The position numbers were made by a program, and so were the translations under genes. Source: Hamadaea sp013361475 (GTDB lineage: Bacteria; Actinomycetota; Actinomycetes; Mycobacteriales; Micromonosporaceae). Taken from it: a stretch of 64,000 nucleotides of DNA. The notes beneath the pieces are model-generated. The model was given only the letters and a program-made list of their open reading frames with translations. It was not told the origin of the DNA and searched no databases. Shown here piece after piece: positions 15,974-24,310 of this stretch (the stretch's first letter is position 1; each line of letters opens with the position of its first letter). The stretch is from assembly GCF_040654195.1 (NCBI RefSeq), contig NZ_JBFAHM010000002.1, positions 434,001 through 498,000 of the forward strand, given 5' to 3'.

Positions 15974-17377
15974 TCAGACGAAGTCGAAGATCGGCGGGAA
16001 GGCCAAGACCACGAACCAGGCCCAGGCGGCGTACACGACGACGTAGCTGGTCTGCCACCGCTCGAGCCGAGCGAACGGCGTCCGCCGCCACAGGAAGGCG
16101 TACAGCAACCAGGCTGACCAGGCGAGGTTGACCAGCAGGACAAGGTTCTCCCCCAGCGCGGCCGTCTTGTTCGCGCTGAACCCGAACTCCGCGATCCGGC
16201 TGTTCACCGCCAGCAGCACCAGTACGTCGATCACCAGTGCGCTGACCACCAGCAGGAACTGCAACCGGTCGAACCAGCCCCTCGGCGCCGCGGGCTCCCG
16301 GGCCGAGATGCCGTAGAGCAGCAGCCCGAGGACCGCGACGAGGACCAGGTTGAACAGGATCAGGACGTCCCGTTCGATGGCGATGCCGTTGCCGGTCCAG
16401 ACGATCGCCACCAGGAAGGCCAGCAGCGCCACCGCGAACAGCGGAGTGAACACTCGCGTCAGCACCGGAGCCATGTTCTCGATAACGCTCTGCTTGGCCT
16501 CCACCAGCCAGGCCGCCACGACCACCGCCGCCATCGCACCGCAGGGCAGCAGCCAGCCGCCGAGGAACTTCTCGGCGTCGAGCCCGATCGCGTTGAACAC
16601 TCCGGCGGTGAACGCCGTCAGCACCCCGCCGCCCAAGGCGATGAGAACGTAGTAGATGAAGAACTCACCGGTGAACCTGATGAAGTCCATCCGCCGCGTG
16701 CCCGACCGCCAGTCGCCGCCCGCGTACGCCACCCCGACGACCAGCCACAACGCGATCGGCAGGTGGATGCCCGTGAGGATGGTGGTGTCCGCGTCGTCGG
16801 CCAGCGGATAGACGTTGGCCCCGATCGCCCCGATCACGAACAGCACCGCGAGCACGCCGACGACGGCCGGCCGCACCTGCCGCCGCCACACGAAGTACGC
16901 CGCCAGCGGCACCAGCGCGAACAGGCTGACGTTGCGGGCGAAGAACCCGAAGTCGTCCTCGAAGGTCAGCCCGAACAGGGCGGGGATCTTCACTCCGACC
17001 GCCGCGACGGCCGCGCAGGCGATCATGATCAGCAGGTCCTTGCGCGCCGGCCCGGTCTTGGCCGGCTCGCCGCCGCCGGTGAGCACCAGCTGCTTCCAGA
17101 GCCGTTCGGAGTGTTCCCGGGCGAACTCCCGGGACACCTCGTCCAGGCTGCCCATCCGCTTGACCGCGATGAGGAACGCCTCGTCCGGCGCGAGTCCGGC
17201 CTCGGTCAGCTCGTCGATCCGGCTGCGCAGGTGATCCTCGAGTTCGTCGGCGTCGGCGGCGCTCAGTTCACGCCGGCGGCGCATGTACGCCACCCACTCG
17301 CCGATCTGCGCCTCGACCCCGGGATCGTCGGTGCCCGCTGCGGCGCCCGGATCGGGCGCGATGCCGTCGGTGTCCAC
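15974..17377 (-). CDS. HAAS/permease-prefix domain membrane protein
   Basis: 467 residues. Residues about 22-95 are a helical HAAS-type domain (ADELEDHLRSRIDELTEAGLAPDEAFLIAVKRMGS...), the domain found together with PadR regulators. The rest has about ten membrane segments in tandem with no transport signature. A PadR-HAAS membrane pair is a common arrangement in actinobacteria and Firmicutes, thought to respond to membrane stress. It starts at GTG 17377, three bases after the padR stop, so the two are coupled. Confidence 0.85.
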   Translation of the reverse strand: MDTDGIAPDPGAAAGTDDPGVEAQIGEWVAYMRRRRELSAADADELEDHLRSRIDELTEAGLAPDEAFLIAVKRMGSLDEVSREFAREHSERLWKQLVLTGGGEPAKTGPARKDLLIMIACAAVAAVGVKIPALFGLTFEDDFGFFARNVSLFALVPLAAYFVWRRQVRPAVVGVLAVLFVIGAIGANVYPLADDADTTILTGIHLPIALWLVVGVAYAGGDWRSGTRRMDFIRFTGEFFIYYVLIALGGGVLTAFTAGVFNAIGLDAEKFLGGWLLPCGAMAAVVVAAWLVEAKQSVIENMAPVLTRVFTPLFAVALLAFLVAIVWTGNGIAIERDVLILFNLVLVAVLGLLLYGISAREPAAPRGWFDRLQFLLVVSALVIDVLVLLAVNSRIAEFGFSANKTAALGENLVLLVNLAWSAWLLYAFLWRRTPFARLERWQTSYVVVYAAWAWFVVLAFPPIFDFV

Positions 17378-17380
17378 CGG

Positions 17381-17743
17381 TCAGCCCTCCCAGGCGAGTC
17401 TGGGACTGCGCGACTGGGCGTCGTTCCAGATGTTCTGCAGCGCGTCGACCACTGCCGACCACTGGCGGCGTTGCTCGGCCAACTCCGCCTGCCCCTGCTC
17501 GGTGATGCGGTAGTACTTGCGGCGGCGTCCGCCTTCCGGGCCGCGCCACACCGACTCGACGTGTCCCAGGCGCTCCAGCCGGTGGAGCAGCGGGTAGAGC
17601 AGCCCGTCCGTCCACTCCAGACGGCCGCCGGACAGGTCGCCGACCTGTTTGAGGATCGCGTAGCCGTAGCTCTCCCCGTCGGCGAGGATGCCGAGCACCA
17701 GCGGGGTCGCCGACGCCGCGACCAGGTCCTTCGTTATGTGCAC
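17381..17743 (-). CDS. PadR family transcriptional regulator
   Basis: 120 residues, the compact single-domain PadR type. The winged helix is clear (TPLVLGILADGESYGYAIL, LYPLLHRLERLGHVES, RRRKYYRITEQGQAEL). I chose GTG 17743 (GTG CAC ATA ACG) because homologues begin MHITKDLVAAS and GGGAG lies at the right distance; a GTG at 17755 is also in frame. A dyad at 17759-17791 is its probable operator. It controls the coupled HAAS gene. Confidence 0.93.
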   Translation of the reverse strand: MHITKDLVAASATPLVLGILADGESYGYAILKQVGDLSGGRLEWTDGLLYPLLHRLERLGHVESVWRGPEGGRRRKYYRITEQGQAELAEQRRQWSAVVDALQNIWNDAQSRSPRLAWEG

Positions 17744-17758
17744 GCCGTCTCCCACTAA

Positions 17759-17791
17759 GACCTAGAGAATCAATGCATCGTACTTCTAGGT
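17759..17791. promoter_or_regulatory. Candidate PadR operator
   Basis: ACCTAGA and TCTAGGT form a perfect dyad with a 19-base spacer centred on TGCA, 16 bases upstream of the padR start. The region is AT-richer than its surroundings. PadR proteins usually bind such dyads over their own promoter. Confidence 0.5.
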
Positions 17792-17839
17792 ATATGAAGA
17801 ACGCAACGATCATGACCGATCACGCGGATAATCAGCCTG

Positions 17840-17980
17840 ATGAAGGTTCCGACCCCCATCGTCACGCTGCTGGTGGGTGTGCTGATCGCGGTGATCGTCG
17901 CGATCCTCAGCGTCCGGGCCAAGCCCGAGCAGCCGACCGAGCCCTACGGCGCACCGGCTTCCGTGGCGGTGACCCGATGA
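17840..17980 (+). CDS. Small single-span membrane protein
   Basis: 46 residues: a short polar start, one membrane helix (IVTLLVGVLIAVIVAILSV) and a proline-rich charged tail. The stop overlaps the next ATG as ATGA, so it is coupled to the DUF6529-like gene and may be its partner subunit. The Shine-Dalgarno is weak. Function unknown. Confidence 0.7.
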   Translation: MKVPTPIVTLLVGVLIAVIVAILSVRAKPEQPTEPYGAPASVAVTR

Positions 17981-18525
17981 GCCGTGACCCGATGACCAGT
18001 ACGCCCGCCAAGAGCAGCAAGCTGCTCGTCCCTCTGCTGATCGGCGCGTTGGTGTCGGTCGCACTCGGCGTCTACGGCGGCCGGCACAAGGGCGACAGCA
18101 TCGTCTTCAAGGTCTCGGGCTTCGAGAACCTGATCGAGGTCAAGAGCTGGCTGGCCGTGGCCGCCGGGGTGTTCGCCCTGATACAGCTCGGATCGGCGCT
18201 GGTCATGTACGGCAAGATCAAGGCGATCAGCCCGCCGTCGTGGATCGGACCCGTGCACCGCTGGTCCGGCCGGCTCGCCTTCTTCATCGCCGTCCCGGTC
18301 GCCGTCTTCTGCCTCTACGGCATCGGCTTCCAGGCCTACGACGCGCGAGTGCTCGTGCACTCCCTGCTCGGCTGCTTGTTCTTCGGCGTCTTCACGGTGA
18401 AGATGCTGGTGCTGACCAAGCCCGGGGTGGCCGGCTGGGTGCTGCCCGTCGTCGGCGGCACGGTCTTCACCGTGCTCGTCGGGACCATCCTCACCTCGGC
18501 CGCCTGGTATTTCAGCGCCCACTGA
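17977..18525 (+). CDS. DUF6529-like membrane protein (possible b-type heme protein)
   Basis: 182 residues, about five membrane helices. Two helices carry histidines at similar depth (PVHRWSGRLAFF and VLVHSLLGCLFFG), as in cytochrome b561-like four-helix bundles, so heme binding is possible but inferred. The pattern matches proteins labelled DUF6529 in actinobacteria. It is coupled to the 46-residue protein. Its last 14 bases overlap the convergent epimerase gene. Confidence 0.8.
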   Translation: MSRDPMTSTPAKSSKLLVPLLIGALVSVALGVYGGRHKGDSIVFKVSGFENLIEVKSWLAVAAGVFALIQLGSALVMYGKIKAISPPSWIGPVHRWSGRLAFFIAVPVAVFCLYGIGFQAYDARVLVHSLLGCLFFGVFTVKMLVLTKPGVAGWVLPVVGGTVFTVLVGTILTSAAWYFSAH

Positions 18526-19453
18526 GCGCGGCCAGCAACTCCTCTTCCCGTTCGGCGGTCAGGTACCCGCGGTCGGGCACTTCGGCGTCGGCGAGATCCC
18601 GCGCGGTCTCCTCGATCGATCGGTTCACCAGCCCGGCCGCCACCACGGCACTCGGATCGGCCGTGTTGAGCAGCGCCTCGTTCTCGTCGCCCGCGTACCA
18701 CAGCGGCATTGTGTCGCCGGTCTCCCCGGCATCGAGCAGGAACTGCGGATCAGCCCAGGTCAGCTTGGTCCCGGGCGGGGCGACCGCACTCGCGATCCGC
18801 TCCAGCATCGCGCTGAACGGCATCGGCTCGCCGACGGCGTGGAAAGTACCGGCCAACCCGGTGACGATCCCGTGGACGAGGAACGCAGCCTGGTCACGCG
18901 CGTCGACCAGCTGGATGGGGACCTCCGGACGACCGGGCGCGAGAACCTCACCGCCCCGGGCGAGCCGGCGTACCCAGTAGGTGAACCTTCCGGTGTGGTC
19001 GTACGGGCCGATGACGTACGTAGGGCGCACCACCAGCGTCTGCGGGCCGAACGCGGCGCGGGCCGCCTGCTCACAGAGGACCTTGCGCGGCCCGTAGCCC
19101 TCGGTTCCCGTGAGCAGCGGCGAGTCTTCCGGGTAGCCCGCGTGAGCGGGGGTGTCGTAGACGCTGACCGTCGAAACGAAGAGGTAGTGACCGGCCCCGT
19201 CGCCCAGCGCCCCGGCCAACGCGGACACCTGCTCCGGCCGGTACGCGCTGACGTCGATCGTCGCGTCCCACCGCGTGCCGCGCAGGACGCCCAGGTCCCC
19301 GTCGCGGTCAGCGGTCAGGTGCGTCGCCTCGGGGAACAGCCCCGCGCCGGTGGCGCCCCGATGCAGGACTGCGACCTCATGCCCGGCCGCCAGGACCGCC
19401 TCGGTGATGTGCCGCCCGACGAACCGGGTCCCCCCGACGATCAGCACGCGCAT
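18512..19453 (-). CDS. NAD-dependent epimerase/dehydratase family protein (extended SDR)
   Basis: 313 residues. Nucleotide-binding motif GGTRFVGRHI (residues 7-16), then HRG as the adenosine-binding turn, YLFVSTVSVYD for the catalytic serine/threonine strand, and Y-GPRKVLCE where Tyr and Lys of YxxxK are replaced by YGPRK. It resembles atypical SDRs that reduce or isomerise nucleotide-sugar-like substrates. It starts at ATG 19453, overlapping the stop of the small membrane protein upstream. Confidence 0.88.
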   Translation of the reverse strand: MRVLIVGGTRFVGRHITEAVLAAGHEVAVLHRGATGAGLFPEATHLTADRDGDLGVLRGTRWDATIDVSAYRPEQVSALAGALGDGAGHYLFVSTVSVYDTPAHAGYPEDSPLLTGTEGYGPRKVLCEQAARAAFGPQTLVVRPTYVIGPYDHTGRFTYWVRRLARGGEVLAPGRPEVPIQLVDARDQAAFLVHGIVTGLAGTFHAVGEPMPFSAMLERIASAVAPPGTKLTWADPQFLLDAGETGDTMPLWYAGDENEALLNTADPSAVVAAGLVNRSIEETARDLADAEVPDRGYLTAEREEELLAALSGR

Positions 19454-19572
19454 CACTGACCCCGGTTCTTCCTCGACGCGAAGACGATCGCCACCACGCC
19501 TGCGACGATGCCCGTCACCCCGACCATGCAGCAGAGCAGCGCCAGCACATGCCACGGCTTGATCGCACCCAT
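19453..19572 (-). CDS. 39-residue single-span membrane peptide
   Basis: A short N-terminus, one membrane helix (VLALLCCMVGVTGIVAGVVAIVFA) and a basic tail (SRKNRGQ). The ATG at 19572 has a good AAGGGGG site; the longer frame that starts inside the palindromic repeat (MADAMI...) is an artefact. ATGA overlap with the epimerase gene indicates coupling. No known function. Confidence 0.7.
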   Translation of the reverse strand: MGAIKPWHVLALLCCMVGVTGIVAGVVAIVFASRKNRGQ

Positions 19573-19643
19573 CGGCGTACCCCCTTCGACGCGCCTCAGC
19601 GTATATCGGTCAGAGCGCGGGCGACCTCCCCGACGGCGGACCA

Positions 19644-19716
19644 TGATCATTGCGTCAGCCATGCTGTTGATTCGGGCATTTCACGGCGCGAAGCAGCATG
19701 GCTGGCGCAATGATCA
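19644..19716 (+). repeat. 73-bp palindromic element, copy 2
   Basis: TGATCA at both ends; arms TGATCATTGCGTCAGCCATG and its near-perfect complement, core TCGGGCATTTCAC. The last three bases of the right end give the TGA stop of the neighbouring minus-strand gene at 19714, so the element reaches into that reading frame. Same orientation as copies 3 and 4. Confidence 0.92.
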
Positions 19717-20646
19717 CGCGAGTGCGAGGTAGGTGGGGGATTCGGCGTCCGCGAGGAGCAGCGAAGGCGTACCGGAGCCGTCGGCGGGGACGGACCAGAC
19801 GTCGGAGCCGCCGGGCCGGTGGAGGGCGTACCCGACGGTCGTGGAGGAGAGCCACACGGCCTGGTCGTCGACGCTGCGCGTCTCGGCGAGCGGCACGACC
19901 GTCCCGGTCGACAGGGTCAGCACCGACAGCCGCCAGCCCCGAGCGGGATCACCGTCCACAGCGGACTTGAAGGCGATGCGCGTGCCGTCGGGCGACAAGG
20001 AAGGGCATTCGACACCGCCACGGACGACCGAGACGGAGCGGCCGGAGATGGAGCCGTAGACCAGGTAACGGTGGCCTCGCGTCGACATGGTCGCGTAGAA
20101 GTGGTCGTCGTCGGCGGTGAACGTGATGCCCCAGAAGTTGCGGTCCGCTCCAGCCGAGGGTGTGACGGTGAAGTCTTCGAGCGTGCCGACGAGGTCGCCG
20201 GTGACGGTGTCGAGGATCCCGGCCCGGGTGGAGAACTTGCCGTTGTTGTAGGAGTCGCCCGTCACGAAGACCGTCCAGGCGAGCAGGCGGCCGCTGGGCG
20301 AGACCCGCGCCCGGTTCGGCACGCCCACCAGCGGGAACTTGTCCTTCTCGCGGAGCTGCGCGTCGAGCTGCACGACCTGGTAGGTCGCGAGTGGGCCGTC
20401 CGGGCGCAGGCAGACGCCCGTCGCGGCGGCGGCGTAGAAGCGGCTGCAGGACAGGGCCGCCACTCGGCCGTCCGAGATCAGGTGGCCTTGCGTCGCCGGC
20501 GCGGTGCTCACGGCGTACAAGCCGGACTGAAGCGTGAGTGGCGCGGAGCCGGTGACGGCCGGGTGCCGCGCGTGGCGGATCACGCCGATCCCGACCGCGA
20601 TCAGCACGGCGAAGGCCGCCGCCGCGACCACGAGTTTAGTGCGCAC
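19714..20646 (-). CDS. Membrane-anchored TolB/PD40-type beta-propeller protein
   Basis: 310 residues. One N-terminal signal anchor (LVVAAAAFAVLIAVGIGVI) leads to an external domain of repeated strands with PD40-like pieces (ARVSPSGRLLAWTVF, CPSLSPDGTRIAFKS, DVWSVPADGSG). It probably binds a partner outside the membrane; no enzyme site is seen. The GTG start overlaps the MFS stop by 11 bases, and its stop codon lies inside repeat copy 2. Third gene of the phosphoesterase-MFS-propeller operon. Confidence 0.8.
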   Translation of the reverse strand: MRTKLVVAAAAFAVLIAVGIGVIRHARHPAVTGSAPLTLQSGLYAVSTAPATQGHLISDGRVAALSCSRFYAAAATGVCLRPDGPLATYQVVQLDAQLREKDKFPLVGVPNRARVSPSGRLLAWTVFVTGDSYNNGKFSTRAGILDTVTGDLVGTLEDFTVTPSAGADRNFWGITFTADDDHFYATMSTRGHRYLVYGSISGRSVSVVRGGVECPSLSPDGTRIAFKSAVDGDPARGWRLSVLTLSTGTVVPLAETRSVDDQAVWLSSTTVGYALHRPGGSDVWSVPADGSGTPSLLLADAESPTYLALA

Positions 20647-21889
20647 GCAGCCGCACCAGGAAGACGGTCGTGACCCCGGCGGCGACCGTGAGCGCGAGGG
20701 CGACCAGCACCGCTGCGGTCGTGTCCCAGGTCTGCCAGACGAGCCCGAACAGCAGCGACGAGCCGAGGTAGGCGACGGCCTGGCCCGTCTGGATCATGGA
20801 CAGGCCGGTCGTGCGCAGCGACTCGGGCAGCACCGGCCCGGCCAGCGCCATCAGCACGCCGTCGGTGCTCGCGTAGAACGCCCCGTTGAGCAGCAGGATC
20901 AGCGCGATCATCATGGTGCCGTGCCACGGCGCGGCCAGGGCCAGATAGATCAGCGCGAGCAGCGCGTAGCCGCCGAGCAGCACGCGCTGTCGCCCGACGC
21001 GGTCCGCGATGGTCCCTGCCAGGCCTGCGAGCAGGAGATACGCGAGGTTCGTGCCGACCGCGAGCAGCGGGAACCAGCCGATCGCCAGCCCCGACCTCCG
21101 CTGCAGCAGCAGGTAGACGAAGCCGTCGCCGATCGTCGCCAGCCCCAGCGCACAGCCGGCCGCGGTCAGCCGCCGGGCTCGCGGATCGGCGGCCAGCGCG
21201 GCCAGATCACGAGCGCGAGGCCGTGGCGCGGCAAGCGGATCGCGGTGCTCTTTCACGAACAGCACAAGCAGGAGTACGCCGAAAGCAGCGACACCGAAAC
21301 TGCACACGAAGACGGCGTCGAACGCGTCCCGGGAGGCGGCCGTCATCGCGGCCGAGCCGGTGGCGGTCAGCACGCCCAGGGCGACCAACGGCCCGAGGAA
21401 CGCGCCCGCCGCGTCCAGCGTCCGGTGCACGCCGAACGCCCGGCCCAGCAGTGCCGCCGGGGCGGACAGGGTGATCAACGCGTCCCGAGGTGCCGTACGC
21501 AGTCCCTTGCCCATTCGGTCGGCGGCGATCACCCCGCCCAGGGCGGCGGCTTGCGTACCTGCGGCGAGCAGGCCGAGCTTGGCGACCGCCGAGATGCCGT
21601 AGCCGACGCCCGCGACCGCTTTGCGGCGGCGCGTACGGTCGGCGAGCCAGCCGCCCGCGAGCCGGAGCAGCGCAGTCGCCCCGGTGTAGACCCCGTCGAC
21701 GGCCCCATACGCCAACGGCGTCAACCCGAGCCCGAGCACCAGGTACGCGGGCAGGACGGCGGTGACCATCTCGGCCGACACGTCGGTGACCAGGCTGACC
21801 AGGCCGAGGGCCACGACGTTGGCCCCGATCGCCGTCCAGCGGCGACCCGAACCGGCCGCCGCTGGACGACCTATCGTCGACAGGTACAC
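20636..21889 (-). CDS. MFS transporter
   Basis: 417 residues, 12 membrane segments, loop motif GGWLADRTRRRKAV at about residue 84 and a start (LVSLVTDVSAEMVTAVLPAYL) typical of a YfkF/YqgE-like MFS group. Substrate not evident. It starts one base after the phosphoesterase stop and overlaps the propeller gene, so all three are one transcription unit. Confidence 0.92.
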   Translation of the reverse strand: MYLSTIGRPAAAGSGRRWTAIGANVVALGLVSLVTDVSAEMVTAVLPAYLVLGLGLTPLAYGAVDGVYTGATALLRLAGGWLADRTRRRKAVAGVGYGISAVAKLGLLAAGTQAAALGGVIAADRMGKGLRTAPRDALITLSAPAALLGRAFGVHRTLDAAGAFLGPLVALGVLTATGSAAMTAASRDAFDAVFVCSFGVAAFGVLLLVLFVKEHRDPLAAPRPRARDLAALAADPRARRLTAAGCALGLATIGDGFVYLLLQRRSGLAIGWFPLLAVGTNLAYLLLAGLAGTIADRVGRQRVLLGGYALLALIYLALAAPWHGTMMIALILLLNGAFYASTDGVLMALAGPVLPESLRTTGLSMIQTGQAVAYLGSSLLFGLVWQTWDTTAAVLVALALTVAAGVTTVFLVRLRAH

Positions 21890-21890
21890 G

Positions 21891-22781
21891 TCACTGCCAG
21901 ATGTCGGTGATCGGGGTGGCGCTCGCCGCGTTGTTGATCGGAGCGAGCCCGTACGCGTCCTCGATCGTCCGCAGGACCGCGTAGTGGTTGATCGTCTCGG
22001 AGTAGTTGCCGATCTTGACGTGCTGGCCGACGAACACGGTGAAGATCTGGTTCACCGAGGTGTTGCTGTCCTCGTCGAAGGTCACGATGAGCAGGCTGTT
22101 GTGGGTCTTTGCCCATTGGGCGTACGCGTCGAGCTTGGCCTTCAGCCAGGTGTCGCCGGTGCTGATGGAGCAGTCGTGCATGTCGTTGCACATGTCCGGG
22201 GTGACGAAGGCGACCGTCGGCAGGGTCGTGAAGTCCGTGGGGAACCGCGAATACCGCAGGTTGCTCGCGGCGGGGACGTTGTCGAAGTCGACCCAGCTGT
22301 TGTGCTTACGCCGGTAGGTGCCGCTGGAACAACCGGTGTAGCCGTCCGAGGGCATCGCCTCGGAATAGCCGGTGAAGGTGAACCCGGCCGCGATCAGCTG
22401 ATGGCCGAGGTTCTCCTTGCCGGTGAAGCTCCGCGGGCAGCTGTCGTCGGTGACGCCCTGGGCCGAGCCGGAGAACAGCGCGATGTAGTTCGGCTGGCTC
22501 GGGTGCGTGATGGCGAACGACTTCGTGAACTTCGCGCCCTGCCCGGCCAGCGAATTGAAGTAGGGCGCGCTCGAACTGCCGTTGATCGACGAGTACTTCT
22601 TGTTCTCGAACATGACCAGCACGACATGGTCGGGCCGGGGCACGGCGGCCGCAGTCACCGCGGCGGGCACCGTCATGGTGGTGCGCACCGGGTCCGGGCT
22701 TCGCTGGAGCACGTACGCGCCGCCCGCGGCGCCCAGCGCCACGATTGCGGCCAGCAGTGTGGTGACGCGTTTGGCGGTCAT
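21891..22781 (-). CDS. Exported phosphoesterase family protein (acid phosphatase/PLC-like)
   Basis: 296 residues. A signal-type N-terminus (VTTLLAAIVALGAAGGAYVL) is followed by the alkaline-phosphatase-superfamily phosphoesterase domain: HVVLVMFENKKY with the metal-binding Glu, SFAITHPSQPNYIALFSG, TPDMCNDMHDC and LLIVTFDEDSN. Family members hydrolyse phosphomonoesters or phospholipids outside the cell. Four paired cysteines suggest disulfides. ATG 22781 has AAGGAG. First gene of the operon with the MFS and propeller genes. Confidence 0.88.
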   Translation of the reverse strand: MTAKRVTTLLAAIVALGAAGGAYVLQRSPDPVRTTMTVPAAVTAAAVPRPDHVVLVMFENKKYSSINGSSSAPYFNSLAGQGAKFTKSFAITHPSQPNYIALFSGSAQGVTDDSCPRSFTGKENLGHQLIAAGFTFTGYSEAMPSDGYTGCSSGTYRRKHNSWVDFDNVPAASNLRYSRFPTDFTTLPTVAFVTPDMCNDMHDCSISTGDTWLKAKLDAYAQWAKTHNSLLIVTFDEDSNTSVNQIFTVFVGQHVKIGNYSETINHYAVLRTIEDAYGLAPINNAASATPITDIWQ

Positions 22782-22852
22782 CGGACTCCTTCGGCGGATC
22801 ACGGTCGGCGGCCGGGGACGGTCGTCGGCGGGACACTCGTCACAATGTTACT

Positions 22853-22875
22853 CATCGATCTCTCGGAGATCGATG
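22853..22875. promoter_or_regulatory. Perfect 10-bp hairpin in a divergent intergenic region
   Basis: CATCGATCTC-TCG-GAGATCGATG lies between the divergent phosphoesterase (starts 22781) and hydrolase (starts 23028) genes. Its position suits a shared operator; no regulator gene is adjacent. Confidence 0.4.
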
Positions 22876-23027
22876 CCTTCCGAGCGAATGCTCAGCATCC
22901 GAAAAATGAACTCCTCCGAACACCGACCGGATACCCACTCTCCCGACAAACTGCCCGACACGGTCGTTCGGCGCGGCACGTTTCGGCTAGCGACACCACC
23001 CCGACGCGAAAGACCAAGGAGTGTCTC

Positions 23028-23864
23028 TTGTCCGAAGAACACCGCACGGGTGCCCGGCGGCCCCGGCTCGTCCTCGCGGCCCTGCTCGCCGTGACCCTGG
23101 CCGTCCTGCTCCCCGCGACCGGCGCAGCCGCCGCCGGCCACCAGGCCACGCCGAGGCCCACCGTCGTCCTCGTGCACGGCGCCTGGGCCGACGGCTCGTC
23201 GTGGACCGCCGTCGGCGACCGGCTACGCCGGGCCGGGTATCCCGTGCGCATCCCACCGAACCCGCTGCGCAACCTCACCACCGACGGCCAGACGATCGCC
23301 GACTTCCTCGCGACCCTCAGCGGCCCGATCGTCCTGGTCGGGCACTCCTACGGCGGCGCCGTCATCACCCAGGCCGCCACGGGCAATCCCAACGTGAAGG
23401 CGCTGGTCTACGAAGACGCCTTCGCCCCGGACCAGGGCGAGCAGATCTTCCCGCTCGCGGGCGCGGACTCGGCGCTCAACGTCGACCCCGCCACCGTCTT
23501 CGACTTCGTGCCCTACCCGGGCGCGCCGGCCGGCGACGTCGACCTCTACCTCAAGCAGGAGACCTTCCTCGGCCCGTTCGCGGCGGGCCTACCCCGGCCG
23601 AAGGCCCTCTCCCTGTACGCCGCCCAGCGACCGCTGGCGTTGAGCGCCGGATTCACCCCGGCCGGCGTACCGGCGTGGAAGACGATCCCGTCCTGGTACG
23701 TCCTCGGGACGCAGGATCAGATCATCACGCCGGAGGCCCAGCGGTTCATGGCCGAGCGGGCCGGTTCCCGGATCACCGAGGTACGCGCCGGGCACCTGGC
23801 CCTCATCACGAAGGCGGACGTCGTGGCGAGGGTGATCGCGCAGGCGGCTGCCGCGACCTCCTGA
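23028..23864 (+). CDS. Secreted alpha/beta hydrolase
   Basis: 278 residues. TTG start at 23028 is chosen because AAGGAG lies 6 bases upstream. Signal peptide: basic start, LVLAALLAVTLAVLLPATGAAAA, cut near residue 36. The hydrolase fold shows HGAWADGSSW (oxyanion), nucleophile elbow GHSYGG, a late acid in GTQDQIITP and His in AGHLAL. It resembles the actinobacterial 'alpha/beta fold hydrolase' group near haloalkane/esterase enzymes; substrate unknown. A strong terminator follows. Confidence 0.92.
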   Translation: MSEEHRTGARRPRLVLAALLAVTLAVLLPATGAAAAGHQATPRPTVVLVHGAWADGSSWTAVGDRLRRAGYPVRIPPNPLRNLTTDGQTIADFLATLSGPIVLVGHSYGGAVITQAATGNPNVKALVYEDAFAPDQGEQIFPLAGADSALNVDPATVFDFVPYPGAPAGDVDLYLKQETFLGPFAAGLPRPKALSLYAAQRPLALSAGFTPAGVPAWKTIPSWYVLGTQDQIITPEAQRFMAERAGSRITEVRAGHLALITKADVVARVIAQAAAATS

Positions 23865-23869
23865 CGCGA

Positions 23870-23907
23870 CCGCGGATCACGGGTATCGGTCTGCCCGTGA
23901 TCCGCGG
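23870..23907 (+). terminator. Strong hairpin terminator
   Basis: CCGCGGATCACGGG pairs perfectly with CCCGTGATCCGCGG around a 10-base loop, 5 bases after the hydrolase stop. It separates the hydrolase from the STAS operon. Confidence 0.8.
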
Positions 23908-23998
23908 CCACCAGAGTTGACCGAAGCGAAGCGTCCGAGCATGCGATACCGTTCCCGACGAGGACAATGATCTCACGGCCGAGGAGAACGGGGGGATC

Positions 23999-24310
23999 AT
24001 GGAGATCGCTAGCTCGCAGCGTGACGGCGTTGTCATCGTCACGGTGACCGGGGACGTGGACCTGCTCTCCCGTGAGGAGCTGGGGCGCGGCCTCACCGAC
24101 GCCGTGACCGAGGCGCGCCGGGGTGTGGAGGTCGACTTGTCCGGCGTCGACTTCCTGGATTCGTCGGGCATGTCCGCGCTGCTCAGCGGCCGCCGCACGG
24201 CCGAGGACGCGGGACTGAGCTTTCGTGTCGTCGCCGCCGGGGACCTCGTGCGGCGGGTGATGGTGCTGACCGGCGTGTGGCCTCTGCTCACCGGGCAAGG
24301 CAACGAATGA
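23999..24310 (+). CDS. STAS-domain anti-sigma factor antagonist
   Basis: 103 residues, the standard single STAS domain. VIVTVTGDVDLL opens it and VDLSGVDFLDSSGMSALL carries the phosphorylatable serine in DSSG (about residue 57). It is coupled by ATGA to a GAF-SpoIIE phosphatase and faces an RsbW-like kinase gene, giving all three parts of a partner-switching module: antagonist, phosphatase, kinase. Confidence 0.95.
   Translation: MEIASSQRDGVVIVTVTGDVDLLSREELGRGLTDAVTEARRGVEVDLSGVDFLDSSGMSALLSGRRTAEDAGLSFRVVAAGDLVRRVMVLTGVWPLLTGQGNE

Noticed and set aside
21762..23027. Large N-terminal extension in frame with the secreted hydrolase
   Set aside because: It runs antisense to the phosphoesterase gene; the TTG at 23028 with AAGGAG and a signal peptide right after it gives the real start.
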